A DNA stretch of 64,000 bases from Nitrobacter sp963807355 (lineage in GTDB: Bacteria; Pseudomonadota; Alphaproteobacteria; Rhizobiales; Xanthobacteraceae): NCBI GenBank assembly GCA_963807355.1, contig CAWEBX010000024.1, forward strand, positions 43,558 through 107,557. The letters run 5' to 3'. Made by a program: the position numbers and the translations under genes. Positions 10,113 to 20,070 of this stretch are shown in pieces. Every line of letters begins with the position of its first letter. Position 1 is the first letter of the stretch. Under the pieces are notes generated by a model that saw only the letters and a program-made list of their open reading frames with translations, made no database searches and was not told where the DNA came from.

Positions 10113-11450
10113 GTGGCATCTAAGCAGCATCACCTGCAACGCATCAATGGCTTTTGGTATTATCGCCGTCGCATCCCCAACGCCGTGCTCAGGCTGCTCG
10201 CCCCCGGCACCAACCCCATTGTCAAACTCTCAACCGGCATTCACGTCATCGATGATCCCGATGCCGTTCGAGCGACCAAGACCGCCGTCAAGTTTGACGA
10301 GGCACAGGAGCGCGACTGGGCGCTACGCGTCGAGGGCCACGCGGACGCGGCCATTAATCTGACGGTCGCTGCCATCGCCCGCGCCAAGGTTCACGGCTAT
10401 CGCTATGCGCCCATCGAGGACGTAGCCAAAAGCGACATCGGCCATCTGCTCAACCGCATCGAGACCATGATGCGCGAGGGCTATGGCGAGAAGGTCAATC
10501 GTGTCGCGTTCATGGGTGGTGTGTCCAAGGCGTCCATCATGCTGTCGAAAATGGCGGAGGACTACAATGCCCACCACCGCGCGGACCACAAGAACGGGTC
10601 TAACGGGCAACGCACAAAGGGCGAGAAGAAGATCGAGGCCGCGATGCGCCGCTTCGTCTCCGTGGTCGGCGACAAGGACATGCTCGCGGTCACCCACGAA
10701 GACGCGGAAGCTTTTCGCGAGTGGTGGAACCAGCGCATGATGAACGAGGACATCGGCCCCGAACTGGCGATCAAAGATATGCAGGACATCAGCAGGATGA
10801 TCCGCGAGAAGATCGGGCGAATGCACCTGCGGGACTATGATCGAAAGCCGTTCGATGGCGTCGTCAAGTTCAAGCGCGAAAGCAACCAGCGCAAGGCGTG
10901 GGAGCTGGCGGTGGTGCGAGACGTGATCCTCAAGGCCGACCACACCAGCCTTGACGCAGTCTGCTACGACATCATGCTGGTCGCGATTGGCACCGGAGCG
11001 CGCCCGTCCGAAATCGTGGCCTTGCAGCCGAGCCGCATCAAGCTGGAGCCCGATCAGCGCGGCTCAAACTCCTTTATCCCCCACATTCAGGTCCGGGCCG
11101 ACGGTCGCAAGCTGAAAACGAAAAACGCCCTGCGCGACATCCCCTTGGTCGGTGTGGCGCTGGCCGCGATGCAGCGCAACCCGCAGGGCTTCCCGCAGTA
11201 CAATGATCGGGCAGCGGACGCCTGCGCCAAGATCAATGCATGGCTACGGCAATTCCAGCCTGAGCCCGAACAGGGTGACGTTTACAAAACGGTCTACTGC
11301 CTGCGCCACACTTTCGCGAACCGGCTACATGCGCTCCGCGTCAACGATGCCGAATACGTGTCGCTGATGGGCCATCAGGCCAAGGGAGCGAAATACGGTG
11401 CGGTCTCGCTGGAGACAAAGGCCGCGATCATGAACCAGATCGCCTACTGA
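10113..11450 (+). CDS. Tyrosine-type site-specific integrase (intact)
   Basis: The 445-residue frame is undamaged, unlike the other integrases in the window. The C-terminal catalytic domain shows the first Arg in GTGARPSEIVAL, the CLRHTFANRL box with HxxR spacing, a GHQAKGAKYG segment and the final Tyr in the same stretch. The N-terminal region (RINGFWYYRRRIP) resembles DUF6538-type phage integrases. The start is GTG 10113 with CCGGAGG about 12 nt upstream. It marks the left end of an integrated element directly after ilvC; a matching attachment repeat could not be found by eye. Confidence 0.9.
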   Translation: MASKQHHLQRINGFWYYRRRIPNAVLRLLAPGTNPIVKLSTGIHVIDDPDAVRATKTAVKFDEAQERDWALRVEGHADAAINLTVAAIARAKVHGYRYAPIEDVAKSDIGHLLNRIETMMREGYGEKVNRVAFMGGVSKASIMLSKMAEDYNAHHRADHKNGSNGQRTKGEKKIEAAMRRFVSVVGDKDMLAVTHEDAEAFREWWNQRMMNEDIGPELAIKDMQDISRMIREKIGRMHLRDYDRKPFDGVVKFKRESNQRKAWELAVVRDVILKADHTSLDAVCYDIMLVAIGTGARPSEIVALQPSRIKLEPDQRGSNSFIPHIQVRADGRKLKTKNALRDIPLVGVALAAMQRNPQGFPQYNDRAADACAKINAWLRQFQPEPEQGDVYKTVYCLRHTFANRLHALRVNDAEYVSLMGHQAKGAKYGAVSLETKAAIMNQIAY

Positions 11451-11485
11451 CATCGCCCCAAACAGCGCAGTTTGATTTCATCCTT

Positions 11486-11525
11486 GCGATTTTGAGCGAG
11501 TTCGTACAAACTCAAAATCGCTTTG
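11486..11525 (+). terminator. Terminator after the integrase
   Basis: A perfect 11-bp inverted repeat (GCGATTTTGAG at 11486-11496, CTCAAAATCGC at 11511-11521) encloses a 14-nt loop and is followed by TTTGGGT. It lies 35 bp past the integrase stop. The AT-rich stem could also terminate on the opposite strand. Confidence 0.65.
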
Positions 11526-11642
11526 GGTGCCGACCCAATAATAAAAATAATCAAACAAATCCCAAGTCAGTGACCCGCGAGAATAGCGAACGGGCTGGCC
11601 ACGGCGAAGAGCAAACCCTTCATCGGAAGTGGAGTGCACCCC

Positions 11643-11831
11643 GTGAGCAGCCGCAACTGGCTTTTCAAGCCCGCTGAAATCCGTCGCGCGATCAAATCCA
11701 TCCAATCGACAGGCTTACAAGTCGCGCAGGTCGAGGTCGGTCGTCAGGGCCAGATCGTGATCAATGTCGTCCAGCAGCCAGCGCCCAAGGTGCGGCAGGT
11801 CGATGTCGATGCCGACGCTCATCCGCACTGA
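11643..11831 (+). CDS. Small element-encoded protein, 62 residues, unknown function
   Basis: The GTG start (alternative GTG at 11634) follows AAGTGGAG. The product begins SSRNWLFKPAEIRRAIKSIQ and then has a short beta-like stretch (GQIVINVVQQ). I recognise it only as the type of small ORF found next to integrases in Bradyrhizobium islands. It overlaps the start of the next ORF in another frame by about 20 bp, suggesting translational coupling. No function can be assigned. Confidence 0.55.
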   Translation: MSSRNWLFKPAEIRRAIKSIQSTGLQVAQVEVGRQGQIVINVVQQPAPKVRQVDVDADAHPH

Positions 11832-12072
11832 CGGCTCTGGCACAGCCCTTCCGAGTGAGGATGCGCTGATTACGGAAGCGCGTAGTCGGCAGGCGTTGGT
11901 GACCGTTGCCCACATCATCGCGGTCTATGGGGAGGTCGAATACTTGCCCCTCATGGAGCGCCTTGAAGCGGAGCTTGCCCGCTACCGCGATGGGCGAGAC
12001 CCGCGCTCGCGCGCGCTCGCGATCCTCAAAGCCTACGAAGCCACCGAAAACGACAACGCCGCTGCCCGGTGA
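11809..12072 (+). CDS. Small hypothetical protein of the element, 87 residues
   Basis: The predicted protein is helical and charged (VEYLPLMERLEAELARYRDG), with no recognisable domain. I chose ATG 11809 inside the preceding ORF because upstream residues in the longer frame (from 11764) are low-complexity Ser/Arg. A stable hairpin overlaps the stop codon, so this looks like the last gene of a two-gene transcript. The same small-gene pair after an integrase suggests a conserved element backbone, but no role is known to me. Confidence 0.55.
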   Translation: MPTLIRTDGSGTALPSEDALITEARSRQALVTVAHIIAVYGEVEYLPLMERLEAELARYRDGRDPRSRALAILKAYEATENDNAAAR

Positions 12073-12090
12073 GAGCAGCGGCGTTGCATT
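12055..12090 (+). terminator. Strong hairpin terminator overlapping a stop codon
   Basis: AACGCCGCTGC (12055-12065) pairs perfectly with GCAGCGGCGTT (12075-12085), an 11-bp stem with a 9-nt loop that contains the stop codon of the preceding ORF, followed by GCATTTT. Confidence 0.7.
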
Positions 12091-12144
12091 TTACAAAACT
12101 CTTGGAACCACCCTTGAAGTCGCCAAACCCAACAGGAGGCCGTC

Positions 12145-13160
12145 ATGCACGGTCAAATCAATAGTCACCCTCGCACCGTTTCGCAAGCGCGGACGCGCCA
12201 CCGGTTCATCGATCCCGATCTGCTGCCGGACCCGCCGCGACATTCACGCGCGCGCAGAGGGAAAACATGGAAGCCCGACCGGCGAGCGAAATGGCGCAAG
12301 CAAATCAAGCGCATCCTGAATGTCCACTACGGCTATCCATTGCCGGACGATGACGCCGGACGCGAATGCTTGGCGCTGTTGTGTCATGCCGCCTTCGAGC
12401 TGCCGCCGACAACGATCGCGCGGGTTGTGACCCAGACGGCGGCGGCGATGTGGGCCGACTGGGTGGCGAAGCCAGAACTCGCTGCGCTGATCGATGAGGT
12501 CACGAACCTCCCCCGGCGCGATCTGGACCGGAAGAAGATCGGCGTCGAGTTGGGCCTGTCGCAAGCGGTGCGGACGCGGGATGACGTGAAGGCTTACGAT
12601 ATCTGGCCGGTCAAATTCGGGTATGAGAACTGGAAGCAGTGGAAGGCGAAAACCGCCCGCGAGCGCGCCGCGCGCAACCGCGCGAAGAAGCGGCAAGGCA
12701 AGACGGCGACGACTAAGACTGCGCAGGCCATCGCCTTCCTGCAAGACGTGCTGGCTACCGGGCCGCAGCCGGTGGCCGAAATTCTGCGGCTGGCGGCAGG
12801 CGCTGGCTTGGAGAAGCCGGGCGCGATGCGGCGCAGCAAACCGGTGCGCGAAGCCTGCGATGCCCTTGGCATTGTGCGGCACAAAACGGGCATGGATACC
12901 GCTGGTCATGGAGCCTGCCGGAGACGCAAAACACCCAGCAAGTCATTGATATTTCCGAAGGGGCCATGTTTTCGCCAGACCACCCGAAAACCCCTTATTT
13001 TTTTTCCGAAGGGGCCATTTTGCGTTCGCCCACCCCTGAAAGGGGTATCCCCGAACGATGCGATGGAAGGGTGGATGTGGTCTCGGACCCTGATCTCGGC
13101 TGGTCCAGCGCCCCCTTGGACGGCCCGCGACAAGATCACGACGATGCCCCGCGCGCTCGC
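12145..13160 (+). pseudogene. Element protein with winged-helix-like C-terminus, frameshifted
   Basis: The first 250 residues look like an intact protein: a basic N-terminus (RAKWRKQIKRIL), a helical middle, and a C-terminal region (TAQAIAFLQDVLATGPQPV) that resembles the small winged-helix tail of phage replication proteins. Near 12905 the composition changes abruptly and the natural continuation is in another frame, reading WSWSLPETQNTQQVIDISEG, similar to the ends I know from RepA-type phage proteins. A deletion between short GGTCA repeats would explain this. A 16-bp direct repeat (TTTCCGAAGGGGCCAT at 12952 and 13003) lies just after. Replication or regulation is a guess; the function is unknown. 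Confidence 0.5.
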
Positions 13161-14312
13161 ATGGCTCGCTTAGCCCGGCCTGAATTCGCGGCTATCCGGC
13201 TTCCCGGCACCGAGCGCTTCACGATCAATGTGCCCGTGGCATTCCGAGCGATGATGGATGCTCTGCGTCCGCTGCACAACGAGAAGGGCGGGCCGCATTG
13301 CTGCTTAACGTGCATCGGCAAATGGCAGGGTGAGCATGGTCGCAAACGCCGTACCGGACGCATCGCAATCCGAGCGCTGATGGCGTTCAAGGATGCTGGT
13401 GGCAGCTACAAGGACATCGATAAACTCACGGACTGCGCCAAGTTCGCCGGTATGGAAGGGCTATTCCGTGATGAAATCACCGAGATCACCGATCAACTCG
13501 GCTACATGGATGGTATCGCACGTCTCGACGGCAGCAATGCTGATCTGACGTCCGAACTGCTGGCCGATGCGCTGCGCTTGGTGCATCCCGACCATCATCG
13601 CCCGAGCGTCGGGAGTTGGCGCATCGTGTGACGCATGGGCTGCTTGCGCTACAGCCGTTCGTATTCCCGCACCGAAGCCGAAGCCGCCGCCGGTACCCGA
13701 GCCGCGCGGTGTTGTAAAATCGACGCCGCAACCTAAGCCGACGTCATCGTCGCCGCGCTATCCGTGCGTGGACTGTGCCAAGCCATTCCGCATGACTATT
13801 GCGACGCCTGTCGGGCCGAATACGAGAAGCGTCGGCAGAAGGAATTCGAGCAGCGCACGGCGAAGCAACGTGCCGGATACAAGCGGCGGCGGGAGCGGAA
13901 ACTGCACCATCGGTTGCAACCGAACTGCGAAGCGTGTGGCAATGAGTTCAGGCGCGCCCGTACCGATGCCCGGTTTTGCTCCGATACCTGTCGGCAACGC
14001 GCCCACCGTAAGGCGGTCACGGATAGATCAAATAGCCATGGCGTACTTACGTCTAACCGTGACGTCTTGGAGCGCGGCATTCTCGCGCTGCTGGAGCGGC
14101 ACCCGGCGGTGTTCTTGAATGATCTACTGCCGGAGGAGCGGACCCGCGCGCAATACCAAGCATTGGTGTTGGCCGCGCTCAAGCTAGAAGATGACGGCAA
14201 GATCGGCTCGTTTTCCTATTGGGCTAGGTGGGGAAAGCCGGGTCACAAGGTGCTGTTGCACGCGGTTACCGGATCAACGGTCGGCTCGCCGCTGACCAAG
14301 TTCACCGTCTGA
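13161..14312 (+). pseudogene. Zinc-ribbon phage/island protein broken by three frameshifts
   Basis: Four consecutive frame segments reassemble one protein. The first (13161-13595) starts MARLARPEF and ends at LVHPDHH; the next continues ERRELAHRVTHGLLALQPF (to about 13665); the third is a proline-rich linker PAPKPKPPPVPEPRG ending in CVDCAKP (to about 13785); the fourth reads IPHDYCDACRAEYEKR and then has a second zinc ribbon CEACGNEF...CSDTCRQRAHR. The joining CxxC pairs split across frames make the reconstruction convincing. Each break needs one base. The first segment has a cysteine pair of its own (CCLTCIGKW). Role unknown; a DNA-binding protein of the element is plausible. Confidence 0.65.
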
Positions 14313-14314
14313 CA

Positions 14315-14452
14315 GTGCAGGAGCGGCGCGCACTCGTTGATCTTGAGCATCACCGCGATGAGGCGGTCAGTCGAAAGGAGATGATCCGCGAACAGACGCG
14401 CTTGCGGGTCCGGCGGCTTCGCGAGCGCCGCCGCGCGCAGGAAGTGAAGTAT
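14315..14452 (+). pseudogene. Truncated element ORF running into autotransporter sequence
   Basis: From GTG 14315 the frame encodes a charged helix (QERRALVDLEHHRDEAVSRK...RRLRERRRAQE) typical of a small phage protein. It then becomes arginine/cysteine-rich nonsense where the opposite strand starts encoding the autotransporter C-terminus. I place the junction near 14450; it marks where the element was joined to unrelated DNA. Confidence 0.4.
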
Positions 14453-15560
14453 ATCGCACACCAGCGGCGCCGCGTATGCCGTTGCGTCTGCCGCCGTCGG
14501 TGTCGCCGACGGAGAGCTGGTAGTCCGCATTGGCGTAGAGGCTGACATTTACGTTCATCTGCACGCTCACGCCACCACCCAGTTGCAAACGGTTAGCCTG
14601 CTGCAATAGCGGCACCAGATCAACGCCGGAATAGATTACCGTCGACCGCGCCGCCCAGTCGCGCCACAGATTGGCGCGCACGTAAGGCTGCCACACCTGC
14701 CCGCTGTCGCTGACGATGGTCCATTTGCCGCGCAGGCCGATGCGTCCGCTCGCGCCCGACGTGGTGCCCAGCCAGACCTGACCCAAGCCGTCATTGGCGT
14801 CATCGAATGACACACGCTGCCAGACGATCTGCGCCTGCGGCTCAGTACGAAGCCCGGCCCAAACATCGGCAGATAGATCGGATGACCCGTCTCTAACGAC
14901 GAGACGAAGCCGAACCCGGTGGTGGCAAGCCCGGCAAATTGCGTAGACGCTGAGCCCTGATAGCGCGTCGCCTGGGCCACCGCGTCGAGATACCAATCGC
15001 CCGGGCCGTAATGCGTCCAATAAGCCGCGCCCGACTGCGCGTCGAGATTGAGGCCGCCGGTCCTGCGCAAAACATAGTTGGTCGCCGCCTCGTTGGTGAC
15101 GCGGCCGGTCACATCGACATTGGCATTGGCGTAGGCGAAGTAGATGCCGGCGGCATCGCGATGGCCCGGCAACCATTCGCCCCGCCACAGATCGATACCG
15201 CTCTGAAAGCCCAGCAACTGGCCGGCGGCGCGCGGATCGGCGAATGCCCTGTAACGGTTGTCGATCTGCTGCCCGATGACCCGGCCCCATATCGAGGGGC
15301 CCCAGCCGGTGTTCAGGCAATCGGGCGCCTTCGCCGGTGCCTTGCGCACGATCCCGTCTCCCGTACCGCCGCCGGCTAGGCAAGGCGCGCCCATAGTTGC
15401 GATCAGCGAAGTATCGCCGGTGCGCTCATGCAAGGTGCCGAGCGTCGTCATCCCCAATTGTCGGGCGATCGGTTGAACCACGCCGTAGGTTGCGATCTCC
15501 GGCCCGATGATCGGGAAGACACCCGGCGGCAGCGGAGACCGATGCCGGCACGGCATGTAA
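14452..15560 (-). pseudogene. Autotransporter beta-barrel domain fragment, frameshifted
   Basis: The minus strand encodes about 370 residues of an autotransporter C-terminal translocator. The upstream part reads CLNTGWGPSIWGRVIGQQ and YWTHYGPGDWYLDAVAQATR; the downstream part, in another frame after about 14850, reads GLRTEPQAQIVWQRVSFDD, PYVRANLWRDWAA and NADYQLSVGD, ending in AGVRYT, close to the usual terminal beta-strand. The passenger region is absent: the 5' end runs directly into an istA fragment near 15580. So it is truncated at both ends of its original context and cannot be expressed as a working protein. Confidence 0.75.
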
Positions 15561-15584
15561 TCCATCGAACCGGCCGGCATAGGC

Positions 15585-16372
15585 AACGAGCTTCGGCCGT
15601 TCGGCTTCGAACACTTCCCAGACCGTCTGTTCGGTCAGTTCCGGATGGCGATGCGCCTTGGCGTAGGCGATGCACTTATCCAACAGCCAGGCGTTCAACT
15701 CGTCGAGGGTTTTGAACCGCAGCCGCGGCGTGAAGAAGCGCTCCCGAATCAGCCCAACCTGATTCTCAACCTGCCCCTTCTCCCAGCCCGAGCCGGCGTG
15801 CAGGCGACAGGGTCGACCACGTAATGGCTGCACATCTGCACGAAGCGGCGATCGTTGCGACGATCCTTGCCGACGAAGATCGTCTCCACCGCGGTCTTCA
15901 TGTTGTCGTAGATGCCGCGGCGGCAGGTGTCCTTGAATAGAGCGAAGGCCCGGTCGTGGGCGTCGAACACCATCTCCTGCGTCTCGCGTGGATAGGCCCG
16001 AGCGAACAGCATCCGGCTGTGACAGAACCGGACATGAGCGATCTTCACGCTCACCGTCACACCATGCAGCAGGACAACCTTATGGCTCCAGTCGAACTGG
16101 TAGGCTTCTCCCGGTGCAAAGCTCAGCGGGACATGGGCCGCCGCCGTTGATTTTCCGCGCTCCTGGCTCCACTGTCTTGCGTAACGTCGCACAGCATCGT
16201 AGCCGCCGTCATAGCCGTGGCCGCGAAGCTCTTCGAAGACCCGGATCAGCGTCAGCTGTTCGCGAGCGGACTTCGCCGCGTTCGACGCCAGCAATCCGTC
16301 GAGATCAGCGGCCCATCGCCCTAAGAGTCTGGACTTCAGATAGGAAACATACACGTCGAAGTGAAATGCTGG
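15585..16372 (-). pseudogene. istA: IS21-family transposase IstA fragment
   Basis: Residues such as VYVSYLKSRL, RGHGYDGGYDAVRRYARQW, GEAYQFDWSHKVV, RGIYDNMKTAVETIFVGKDR and WEKGQVENQVGLIRERFF match the DDE core and C-terminal part of IS21-type IstA. A 1-nt loss near 15800 (after DPVACTPA) shifts the frame, the N-terminal HTH is missing, and the C-terminus stops at PASVS where autotransporter sequence begins in the same strand. No istB and no terminal repeats are seen, so this is an immobile relic that probably mediated the junction. Confidence 0.8.
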
Positions 16373-16459
16373 CGCTCACCCCGTATTGCCCAACAAACGG
16401 CGAGGGATAGAAACATGATTGTCGTGCAGGGTGACAAGGCAGTGGAAGTCTAATCAGCA

Positions 16460-16636
16460 ATGACCGCCATCGACCAAGAACAACAACGCCTAAAGGCGGG
16501 GAGTTGGCAGGCCCTCAAAGATAAATACAAGGGGTGGAAGCCTTGGCCTCAGCGCCCCTCAGCGGAATCGCTGTTTGTGAGGTTGCCATATGACCCAACT
16601 GATTTTTCGGCCGAATGGACGCACAGCTCAACGTGA
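16460..16636 (+). CDS. Possible small protein, 58 residues
   Basis: An ATG-started ORF encodes a tryptophan-rich, otherwise ordinary sequence beginning MTAIDQEQQRLKAGSWQALK and ending EWTHSST. It has no strong ribosome binding site and no recognised domain. Composition looks more like protein than the surrounding debris, so it may be a real small gene or the start of a lost larger one. Confidence 0.3.
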   Translation: MTAIDQEQQRLKAGSWQALKDKYKGWKPWPQRPSAESLFVRLPYDPTDFSAEWTHSST

Positions 16637-16704
16637 AGGACTATCAGCTGAGGGTGACATGGCCGATACGGTCCGACGACCTTCCGCCGCGTAATACTTG
16701 GCGG

Positions 16705-16965
16705 CTAATCTCCGTCGTTGGCCGCAAGCTGCTGAAACTGCCGCTTCATCGCATTGACCCTGGAGATGTATGTCGCCACGAGATGATCGCCGCATCGCTC
16801 TGTCGCCTTCATTTGGAAACGACGGCGCGCGTATGCCGTCGCGGGACCTGCGCCGCAGAGATGGATAAAGGCGGCAAGATCTTGCCGTTGTTGCTCGCTA
16901 GCCGGCTTGTTACCGGACCGAGTGAGGACGGCAGCTACATTTCGGTCTAAGTATATCGATGCCAA
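16705..16965 (-). pseudogene. Conserved-looking C-terminal protein fragment, unknown family
   Basis: The minus strand encodes about 85 residues with clear protein character (VELASIYLDRNVAAVLTRSG, then QRQDLAAFIHLCGAGPATAY and a tail ending KRQFQQLAAND). Upstream residues of the same frame are random-like and overlap the 5' end of the next gene. I cannot name the family; it resembles tails of exported cell-wall proteins but that is weak. It is probably a remnant. Confidence 0.3.
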
Positions 16966-17106
16966 CTCGACGGCATGGCTGGGCAAGACGCGGAGATAAG
17001 GGCCCAGGCCGCATGTTCTCCGCGGAAAAGGGACCGATCGCTCAGGTACTGCCGCTTTCGGGTTCTGCCAAACTCGATGCGATGAATTCAAAAAGCGAGG
17101 CCGTCC

Positions 17107-18388
17107 ATGGTAAAGCCTTTTCCTTCGAAGACCCACATTGGCAGCCATCAGCTGCATCCGGAAACGCTGATGCTGAACTACGGGTACGATCCGCAATTAT
17201 CGGAAGGCGCTGTCAAGCCCCCCGTCTTCCTGACGTCGACCTTCGTCTTCAGGACCGCCGAGGACGGACAGGACTTTTTCGATTACGTCTCCGGGCGTCG
17301 CGAGCCACCCGAGGGAACTGGCGCAGGCTTGGTCTATTCGCGCTTCAACCATCCCAACAGCGAAATCGTCGAGGACAGGCTTTCCGTTTACGAGCGCACC
17401 GACAAGCTGCGCGCTGTTTTCATCCGGCATGTCGGCGATAGCGACCACCATTCTCGCCTTCGTGCGCCCGGGCGACGTGGTCCTTCATTCCCAACCGCTT
17501 TATGGCGGGACCGAGACCCTCTTCGCCAAGACGCTTGCGGGTTTGTCCATCGGCGCGGTTGGGTTCGCCGACGGGGTTGACGAAGCCGCGGTCAGCGCGG
17601 TGGCGAAGGACGCCATGCGCAAAGGTCGGGTAGCCATGATCTTCATCGAGACGCCGGCGAATCCAACGAACGGCCTGGTCGACATCGCGATGGTGCGTCG
17701 CGTCGCCAATATGATCGGTCGGGCGCAGGGTCATACGCCGCTCGTCGCCTGCGACAACACGCTGCTCGGCCCCGTGTTTCAGCGGCCAATCGAACACGGC
17801 GCGGACATCTCCCTGTACTCCTTGACCAAGTACGTCGGCGGCCATTCTGACCTCATCGCAGGCGCCGCACTCGGCTCGAAGACCGTCATCAAGGACGTGA
17901 AGGCTTTGCGCGGAGCCATCGGCACCCAGCTGGAAGCGCACTCCTGCTGGATGCTCAGCCGATCACTGGAGACACTGAGCATCCGGATGGTCAAGGCCGA
18001 CTCGAACGCGCGGCTCGTCGCGGATTACCTGCGCGACCACGCCGGGGTAGCCAAAGTACATTACCTCGGTCACCTCGACGAGAACTCGTCGGCCGGCCGG
18101 CTCTATAAGCACCAATGCACTGGCGCCGGCTCTACGTTCTCATTCGACATCGTGGGCGGCAAAGCCGCCGCGTTCAGATTTCTCAATGCGTTGCAGATTT
18201 TCAAACTCGCCGTCAGCCTCGGCGGCACGGAGTCGCTTGCAAGCCTGCCCGCGAGCATGACGCACTCCGGCGTACCGGCCGACGTCCGGCAGAGGATAGG
18301 GATTCTCAATTCCACAATCCGGCTCTCGATCGGCATCGAGCATCCGGACGATCTGATCGCGGATGTCGCTCAAGCTCTGGACGCGTAG
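17107..18388 (+). pseudogene. Cystathionine gamma-synthase-family PLP enzyme with one frameshift
   Basis: Two frames together give a full-length (about 426 residues) member of the Cys/Met metabolism PLP enzymes, which act in trans-sulfuration or sulfhydrylation. The first part (17107 to about 17420) has the N-terminal substrate region (VKPPVFLTSTFVF, YSRFNHPNSEIVEDRL). The second (from about 17420 to the stop) has SSGMSAIATTILAF, the ETPANPTNG and CDNTLLGPVFQRP stretches and the PLP lysine in YSLTKYVGGHSDLIAG. One missing T in GTTTTC at about 17417-17421 restores a single frame. If the indel is real the gene is dead; if it is a sequence error the enzyme is intact. Exact substrate unknown. Confidence 0.85.
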
Positions 18389-18419
18389 CAATGGCGACGT
18401 GATTCATTCGGACGATCGA

Positions 18420-18713
18420 TCATAGAATGGTCGTGAGCTCATAAACCAAGACGGCCGCTCCAAGGCAGCGCCGCCAGGGGTTCACACCGCGGACAATCTC
18501 ATCGATTGCCCAAACGATGAGACCACCCTTAAAGACAATTTCCAAAGCAGAGTGTGGGCCGCCGGGTGCAGGCCAGATCCAGAGCAGGACGCCTGCTGCG
18601 ATGACCACCCACAAAGCGAGGTTGGGCGCTTGGACGATCGTGATTTCACCCGTTTCGCGATTTCGGAAGAACCACAGCAAGAACTTGCGCATCATCGTAA
18701 TTGCTTCACCCAA
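18420..18713 (-). CDS. Small membrane protein of unknown function
   Basis: The 97-residue product has an N-terminal basic/aromatic stretch (MMRKFLLWFFRNRETGEIT) followed by two hydrophobic segments (about residues 29-47 and 60-95, the latter interrupted by polar residues). No domain is recognised. It converges on the PLP gene with 31 bp between stops. The alternative start at codon 7 or 8 (MMRKF) would shorten it slightly. Composition and the regular hydrophobic pattern support a real inner-membrane protein. Confidence 0.5.
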   Translation of the reverse strand: MGEAITMMRKFLLWFFRNRETGEITIVQAPNLALWVVIAAGVLLWIWPAPGGPHSALEIVFKGGLIVWAIDEIVRGVNPWRRCLGAAVLVYELTTIL

Positions 18714-18823
18714 GATCTACGAGAATTTCTACAAAGTCTACGATCAGAAAAGAGCCGACCGCCTCGGCGTCGTCTACCTTAAACATCGCGAGTCAATGAT
18801 CATTTGGAGATCACTGGGGCTCC

Positions 18824-18858
18824 TTGACGCAAGCGATATCAACGCACTGTCCACCTCT
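18824..18858 (+). repeat. Left 35-bp direct repeat, candidate att site of the CBASS island
   Basis: The 35-bp sequence beginning TTGACGCAAGCGATATC recurs at 30671-30705 with one mismatch (34/35). The right copy lies 88 bp upstream of an integrase start. Together they bound 11.9 kb of accessory genes. Confidence 0.75.
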
Positions 18859-18936
18859 ATCAATATTCATTTATTAATATCAAACAGATACCGTTTCTCC
18901 ACTCTGGCTCGGTTGCACCAGATTTCACATAGGTAG

Positions 18937-20070
18937 ATATAGCCAACAATTGCCGCAGGCCGCGCTCGCGGAGATCCTGCGGATGCGCTGACAATGCGTA
19001 TTCCGAGCCACGGATGGTAAGTTGATCAGCTTCAACGCCAGCACGGGCCAGGGGAATGCCGCGACCGCGTTTGCGATCTGGACCGCCAGCCTGCACATGG
19101 CGGCAGTCGGAGGAATGCCGACCAAGATGTCAGCTTGACTGGATTGATAACCTCGATGTTGGCCGCAACCGAAATCTATGTCTGATGGAGAAAACGCCGC
19201 GCGCGCGCTACCAGAGAATGCGCGGTGAACAGAAGTACCCAAGCCTGAAAAATTGAATGCCTGTTGCGGTTCCAGATTGCCCGTGGCAGGAACATCACGG
19301 CGCAACTTTCGTTGCGAACCTGTGCGGGTTTACGATCTTGAAGCCTGCGATTGACCTGGAATGAATGCGCGTCCGATGGCGACCGCTGTTGCTGTCATGG
19401 ACGAGACAGTGTTTCCCACGGATATGCCTCTCGAGTACGAACACATGACCGCCCCGAGCTGCGACCATGCCGGGAGCTGGGACTGGCTTTAGGAGCGCGG
19501 CTAGTTGTTCGCGACATTGAGCGTCTGGAATGATCCTGCCGAAGATGTGGAGCGAAGCCTCTGCAGCCGCAGTAGCGCCTCGGACAGCCGCGGGGACGAA
19601 CCGCCGACCATCCTTCCAGCCCCCTCGGCCATGATGCGACGGGTTTGCCGATTGGTGGGTCGTCCCAAACACGGATTTGGCGAACGATATGCGAGCTATG
19701 AACACAAACGGCCCACCATGCACTGCGACCTGATGCAACACCTTCGCAGCGCGTTGCCGTCCGGCTTCCACCGTCTCCGGTAGCGTCAGCACGTATACGG
19801 CTGCGTCCATCAGTCCGGGAGGCACGAAAATTCCAGCTATGTCAGTGCCAATAACTTGTTTAATGCCGGTCTACCGGGCAGTATTTGTTTTTAATCAACA
19901 TTTCCGCCTTCCCATCGGCGGAGCGTATATTTTTGTGCTGCGAAAATCTTTCCGAAGCTTTCATTAAGGGATTTCGCCAATGAATTTCCAGGAGTAGTAG
20001 CGAAAGTTTCTAAGGGTGACCTTCAATACGCGCTGGGCCGTTCCGAACTGTACGTTTAGCCTATGGGGGT
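18937..20070. other. 1.1-kb debris region at the left end of the island
   Basis: No intact gene is seen. The minus strand at about 19320-19640 has a protein-like segment (KPVPAPGMVAARGGHVFVLE, then a stretch ending SIAGFKIVNPH) that may be the end of a lost gene of unknown family; the rest is non-coding in appearance. The last 150 bp are AT-richer and probably carry the promoter of the dioxygenase gene at 20071. Confidence 0.35.
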
